64,000 bases of DNA, from assembly GCA_033239005.1 (NCBI GenBank), contig BSQZ01000025.1, positions 7,850,001-7,914,000 on the forward strand, given 5' to 3'. A program made the position numbers and the translations under genes. This DNA comes from Lamellibrachia satsuma (taxonomy: Eukaryota > Annelida > Polychaeta > Sabellida > Siboglinidae). Below the pieces are notes generated by a model. That model had not been told where the DNA came from. It saw only the letters and a list, made by a program, of their open reading frames with translations, and ran no database searches. Of this stretch, positions 40,801 through 46,800 are shown piece by piece. Position 1 is the stretch's first letter. Each line of letters starts with the position of its first letter.

Positions 40801-43800
40801 TTTACACAGTCTTCCCATCTTACATCCCTCTTTACACAGTCTTCCCATCTCACACCCCTCTTTACACAGCCTTCCCATCTCTCACCCTCTTTACACAGTC
40901 TTCCCATCTCACATTCCTCTTTACACAGTCTTCCCATCTCTCACCGTCTTTACACAGTCTTCCCATCTCACACCCCTCTTTACACAGTCTTCCCATCTTA
41001 CATCCCTCTTTACACAGTCTTCCCATCTCACATCCCTATTTACACAGTCTTCCCATCTTACATCCCTCTTTACACAGTCTTCCCATCTTACACTCCTCTT
41101 TACACAATCTTCCCATCTCACACCCCTCTTTACAAAGTCTTCCCATCTCACACCCCTCTTTACACAGTCTTCCCATCCACATCCATATTTACACAGTCTT
41201 CCCATCTTACATCCCTCTTTACACAGTCTTCCCATCTTACATCCCTCTTTACACAGTCTTCCCATCTCACACCCCTCTTTACACAGTCTTCCCATCTCTC
41301 ACCCTCTTTACACAGTCTTCCCATCTTACTTGTTCTCTGTCAATTTTCCTATAGCCTGGGTGTTTCACTGCCTCTGCTCTCTTTGTTAGTCATTGTAGCC
41401 AAGTGGTCATTGTTGCCAAGTTGGCTTGACCAGTCATTGTAGCCAAGTTCACTTGACCAGTCATTGCCAAGTTGGCTTGAACAGTCATTGTAGCCAAGTT
41501 CAAATCAAATCAAATCTGGTGTATCTCTTTACAATACATATGAATACAAATGAAATGAAAGCAATTCCTATATAATAACGTAAAGAGAACAATAGGGGAA
41601 GAACATTGTATAATGTTATACTCCCGTTGTTGGTTTCACCAGTCAGTGTAGCCAAGTTGGCTTCACCAGTCAGTGTATCCAAGTTGGCTTCACCAGTCCG
41701 TGTAGCCAAGTAGGTTTCTCCAGTCAGTGTAGCCAAGTTGGCTTCACCAGTCTGTAGCCAAGTTCGCTTCAACAATCTGTGTAGCCCAGTTGGCTTCACC
41801 AGTCCATGTAGCCAAGTTGGCTTCACCAGTCAGTGTAGGCAAGTTGGCTTCACCAGTCAGTGTAGCCAAGTTGGCTTCACCAGTCATTAGATAAATAGTT
41901 TTTTTGTCAGGTTGTGTTCTGAAGGTTTATGACAAAGTACAGTGGAACCTCTATATTAAGGTCACCCTCGGGACGGGGACCTGACTATCAAGGTGACCAT
42001 ATTAGGAATAAAACTCCTATACTTTACTGTTATGGAAATAATTTGGGACTGTCCCAGGGTGACAATAATGGCTGTATCACAGAGGTGACCATAAAGCAAG
42101 GTTTGACTGTACATCTTTTGGAGTTTTAGATTTTCTTTGCATTGTGGTCAAAATCTGAAGTTGCATCTTGTTTGACTTCAGCTAATGATGAGGGCTACTT
42201 GAACATGTCTCCAGGAACCAGTTACAGCTCACAGTTGATGGGAAGTGGCCCAAACCTGCGGCCAGATAAGGCTTATAGGTAAGACAGCGTGTCCTACCTG
42301 GCCACTTGTGCCTTTCCTGGTTCACGTTGCATTTATTCTTATACTTTTCATCTGGAATACAACTTGGCACATGCTGGGAAGCGATTGCTGCCAGGAAACC
42401 CCAGCATTAAAGGCTCCCCCTCAATTAAATTTTTTTTAGTCTCTTTAAATTCATTTTGCGAAATATCAAACCTACCTAGTATCCACAGAAAATGGAAATG
42501 CAAAAAACTAAAAAATTTCACCCAACTTTGTCATGTGATCGACAAGTGGATGGAAGTCTCGTCCATGATCAGCGTAGATCAGCAAAGTGTTTACCCTTTT
42601 GGACATCCAGTATTTTGAGCCTTACCAGATCTAACGACTAAAGTCAATTCTTTCAATGATTTGAAAAATAATTTTTTTATTGAATCGACTGCAGATGTTA
42701 TTTGAACTGTTGACACACTACATATTTAGACATCAGTGAACTGGTCTCTCGTGACAGGCTGAGTCAGCTGTGGACGGAGTTTTAACGTTACAATTGCCAC
42801 CAGTACTTCCTACTGGAGGCACAGTGGAACAGACGATGCGATTGACTATAATATTGACCAAAATGTACATTTCATTAATGCAGTATTTCTGTGTGAAAAT
42901 GGACTTTGAAAGGATCGATGTGAATTGAGAATGGACTTTGAAAGGATCGATGTGAATTGAGAATGGACTTTGAAACGATCAATGTGAATTGAGAATGGAC
43001 TTTGAAAGGATCAATGTGAATTGAGAATGGACTTTGAAAGGATCAATGTGAATTGAGAATGGACTTTGAAAGGATCAATGTGAATTGAGAATGGACTTTG
43101 AAAAGATCAATGTGAATTGAGAATGGACTTTGAAAGGATCAATGTGAATTGAGAATGGACTTTGAAAGGATCAATGTGAATTAAGAATGGACTTTGAAAG
43201 GATCAATGTGAATTGAGAATGGACTTTGAAAGGATCAGTGTGAATTGAGAATGGACTTTGAAAGGATCAATGTGAATTGAGAATGGACTTTGAAAGGATC
43301 AATGTGAATTGAGAATGGACTTTGAAAGGATCAATGTGAATTGAGAATGGACTTTGAAAGGATCAATGAGAATTGAGAATGGCACCGATTTTTGCCCAGT
43401 GAACAATTAATAGATAATCTAATATGTTAAGATAGCATTGGTGCCCTTTTGATCAGTCAGGTTGGCCTTGGTGTTGTGCCCGCTATTCTGGCATTGGTGT
43501 CGTGCCCCCTATACTGGCCTTGGTGTCGTTCCCCCATTCTGGCCTTGGTGTTGTGCCCCTTATTCTGGCATTGGTGTTGTGCCCCTATACTGGCCTTGGT
43601 GTCGTGCCCCCATTCTGGCCTTGGTGTTGTGCCCCCTATTCTGGCCTTGGTGCCCTTCAAAATTGGTGGCCACTTTGTGCCCGTTTTGTTGCGTATTTAG
43701 AGGCCTACTACCACCCTACGAATTTATGCGATCATGTTTCTGATATAACTATGCAATATGCCATATGAACAAGACACAGAAATTTGATCTGTAATGGCGC

Positions 43801-46800
43801 ATTTCCTATTCCATAGTTACCTGTCCGAGGATGTCGGTTCTGACGAATTCCCCAAGAGGGCATACTCAGTCGGGAGTAAGCCTATAGCATTCCGAGCGAA
43901 GCCACTGAAGCAGTCGTACATGGATATGCACAGTGGAGACAGCAGTGGCACAGGCAGTCACGGCTCCATTGAGAAAGTCGCGCAGAAATGTTCGAGTGCC
44001 CCACATCTTCTAGATCCATGTCACGACCCCCGAATCCGACGGCAGGGTCATGAGGTCAGACCGATGATGACCTGGGGCGGGCTTCGCAAGGAAGACATGC
44101 CTGAACTCTTCATGGAGTTTGACTTTGTGCGACAGCATTATGATGGTGTCGCCGGTGCGGGCGGTGACTTCCGACCCCGGACGTCTAGTGGTGGCCCACG
44201 TGAACTACGCCTGCGTGCATCCAGTTTTGGACATGAGATACCATTGCGACAACGTCTCGGTAACGCCAGTACGGCCAAGTCGATGGTGCGAACCACGAGT
44301 GTTGGCAAGCAGGACTACCACCGACATCGGACGTCGACGATCTGTCAAGAAACGCTGCATCCACGCACATCAAGTTTTGGTCATGGCGACATGCGGCCAC
44401 GGTCATCGAGCTATGGGAATACACGGCAACAGAAGGGGTCACGTGACAACAGTCGGCACTCGTCGCAGGAATCGTTAAGAGCTCTTGGGAAGAAAACGTC
44501 GAAAGAGTCGGCCAACTGTAGTGGGAGCATTGATTATCTCGAAATGTCGACCGGTCTCTCGCGGTCCCCATCACGCGCCCTCGAAGCAACGTTCAAGTCA
44601 GCAAACTCTGGCAAACATTCAGAGAAGACAATACGTTTCAGGTTGGTGTGATGTATTTTAGAGGTATAAAATCTGACCATTTTATAGGAAAATCATATTA
44701 TATGTGTTATATAGTATTATAGCATTACATAGCATATATTATAGCAGGGTTCAATCGAGGATTTTGGAAAAGTGGGTCATTGGCCCATCCAGGTTGTAAA
44801 AGGGGACCATTTTTGGACAACATTGCACCAATGGTGCCACATGCCAGTGATTGATTGCAGATCAATTACAGTACAAGTAGGACCCCTCCAAGCAGCAACC
44901 CCTCGAATAAAGCTGCTCTATCAAAGCCTTTTTTGCCAGATCTTCACATCTGTAGATGATCTGACTAACCTCTGTAATCAGGCCACCCCTTTAATCAGTT
45001 TACTTGATCTCAGTTGACCTTTAGAGGGGTTCTACTGTATATATAAAACATTTTACAAAAGCTCCTTAATCTTGCAACATGAAAACAACAACACAAACTC
45101 TATCCAAATAGTTTCACTTGACATCTGTGTGAATGAAATTAGGTTCTGGTTGCCTTTAATCCTGCAAATCGTATCAATCCAAATTCATATATGCCAGCAT
45201 GAATCCCAACACGGCACTTGAATAATAATAGAAATTAATTCAAATTATATTCAACATCATTGTTTCTCACCATTGTGAGTAAAGAGTTGTAAAGTGTCAT
45301 CTGAAATTAAATGTAAAATTATTGAACTAATTTTATATCCTTGGTGAAAAGCATTAAAGAGAACCAGGGTTGAAAAAAATCATGATTTGTTTTTAAAATA
45401 AAAAAAATAAGATTTTCTTTATTTAAATCGGAATTTTTTTATTTATTTGATTTTTATTGAAATCTGGTATACACAATGTCACAAAACATTTTACTATCAG
45501 GCTATCTGGTTTCAATACAGCTACACAAGTGTGCGCACTTTGTGCTTTTGTATTAAAAAACACACAAAACTTTCTTGATCTCGATGCTTGTAAACAATTA
45601 TTTGTGTTAAATTCATATAAATCAGCGATTAAAAAAGCGGAAGTCAAAAAAATTTAAAAAATCATAAATCAATGATTTTTTTTTTTTGAGCGATTTAAAT
45701 CATGATTTAAATCAATGATTTAAATCAAATGATTTAAATCAAACAACCCTGAATAGAACTAATTAAAAGTGCAAGCAAATTCATTTATACTGGTTGGGGC
45801 AGTCTTTGATATACTAAAGAGAATACGCCATTTCTACAAAAAGTTAAGAAACCAAGAGATTTGTATTATAACAATAACTTTGAGTTATAAGTTGAGTGCT
45901 AAGAAATTGTTAGAAAAATTGTTTGTTGAGTTTTTGTTCGTTGTTTTATCGTTGTATCGTCGTATTTTCAATCAGCACCTTTTCGACATAATTACTTTCC
46001 AGTGACCCCACCAAGTGGAAGATTTCGCGCCTAGTGGACTGGCGATATTGGCTAAGATACATTGGCTGGAATAACAATGTTTTGTTTGCTGTGGAGTCTT
46101 GGCTATTGTGCACACAATTACAGGATGACTCCAAAACAGTCAAACAAGTGGAGGGATATTCAGTTTTTAAAATATTGCATCAGTGGTGCAAAGGCGCCTC
46201 CTAGATTGAACCCTGTTATAGTGTTATATAGCATATGCTAATGTTATATAGTATATACAATAGTGTTATATAGTATACACTGTAGTGTTATAGTATATAC
46301 TATAGTGTTATATAGTATATACTATAATGTTATATAGTATATACTGTAGTGTTATATAGTATATACATGTTTTCTGAATATTGACCGTGCCATTTGGCAA
46401 GCAAAGATGTTAAAAAAGATATAGTTTATGCACAATTTTATGATAAAAACAATTGACTGCTGATTTGGGGACTTAAGATATTATAGTAGAATTCTTCTCA
46501 TGATTTGTTCATGAATTTTTTTGGTATTAAATAATAGTAAATAATGGTAAAGTTAACATAATGTTTTATGACCGACAGACGCACCGTACTGGTAGCACAA
46601 AATCTGGCTACAGGAAAACTAACAGTTAATATTTTCGTTTTATGCTACCAGGTGTTTCATGTTTGAATATTCACGATACTGTTCATAGTAAATAAGTGCT
46701 ATAGGGAAACCAAAATGATTTGCCATTGTTAGTAAGTAAACTGGACACTGTGTATATATTTTGTGCAACCTATAAAAAAATTTTAATTGTAGAACTAATC

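Larger units (their letters stand above)
44745..46215. mobile_element. 1.47-kb hAT-like non-autonomous element hosting two smaller elements
   Basis: The left end is CAGGGTTCAATCGAGGA; the right end, reverse-complemented, is CAGGGTTCAATCTAGGA. TTATAG flanks both ends, but the surrounding TATAG-rich repeats make the target duplication uncertain. CAGGG ends suit the hAT superfamily. No transposase ORF remains. A 169-bp MITE (44869-45037) and a 387-bp MITE (45365-45751) lie inside it. It sits in the intron before the exon at 46827. Confidence 0.65.

Noticed and set aside
41500..41640. Insert in the 27-bp array as a named mobile element
   Set aside because: It has no terminal repeats, coding motif or recognised tail; only that it interrupts the array can be said.
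44119..44589. Other open frames overlapping the large tail exon on both strands
   Set aside because: Shadows of the GC-rich coding exon; only the frame with YMDM, YLEM and matching phases is supported.
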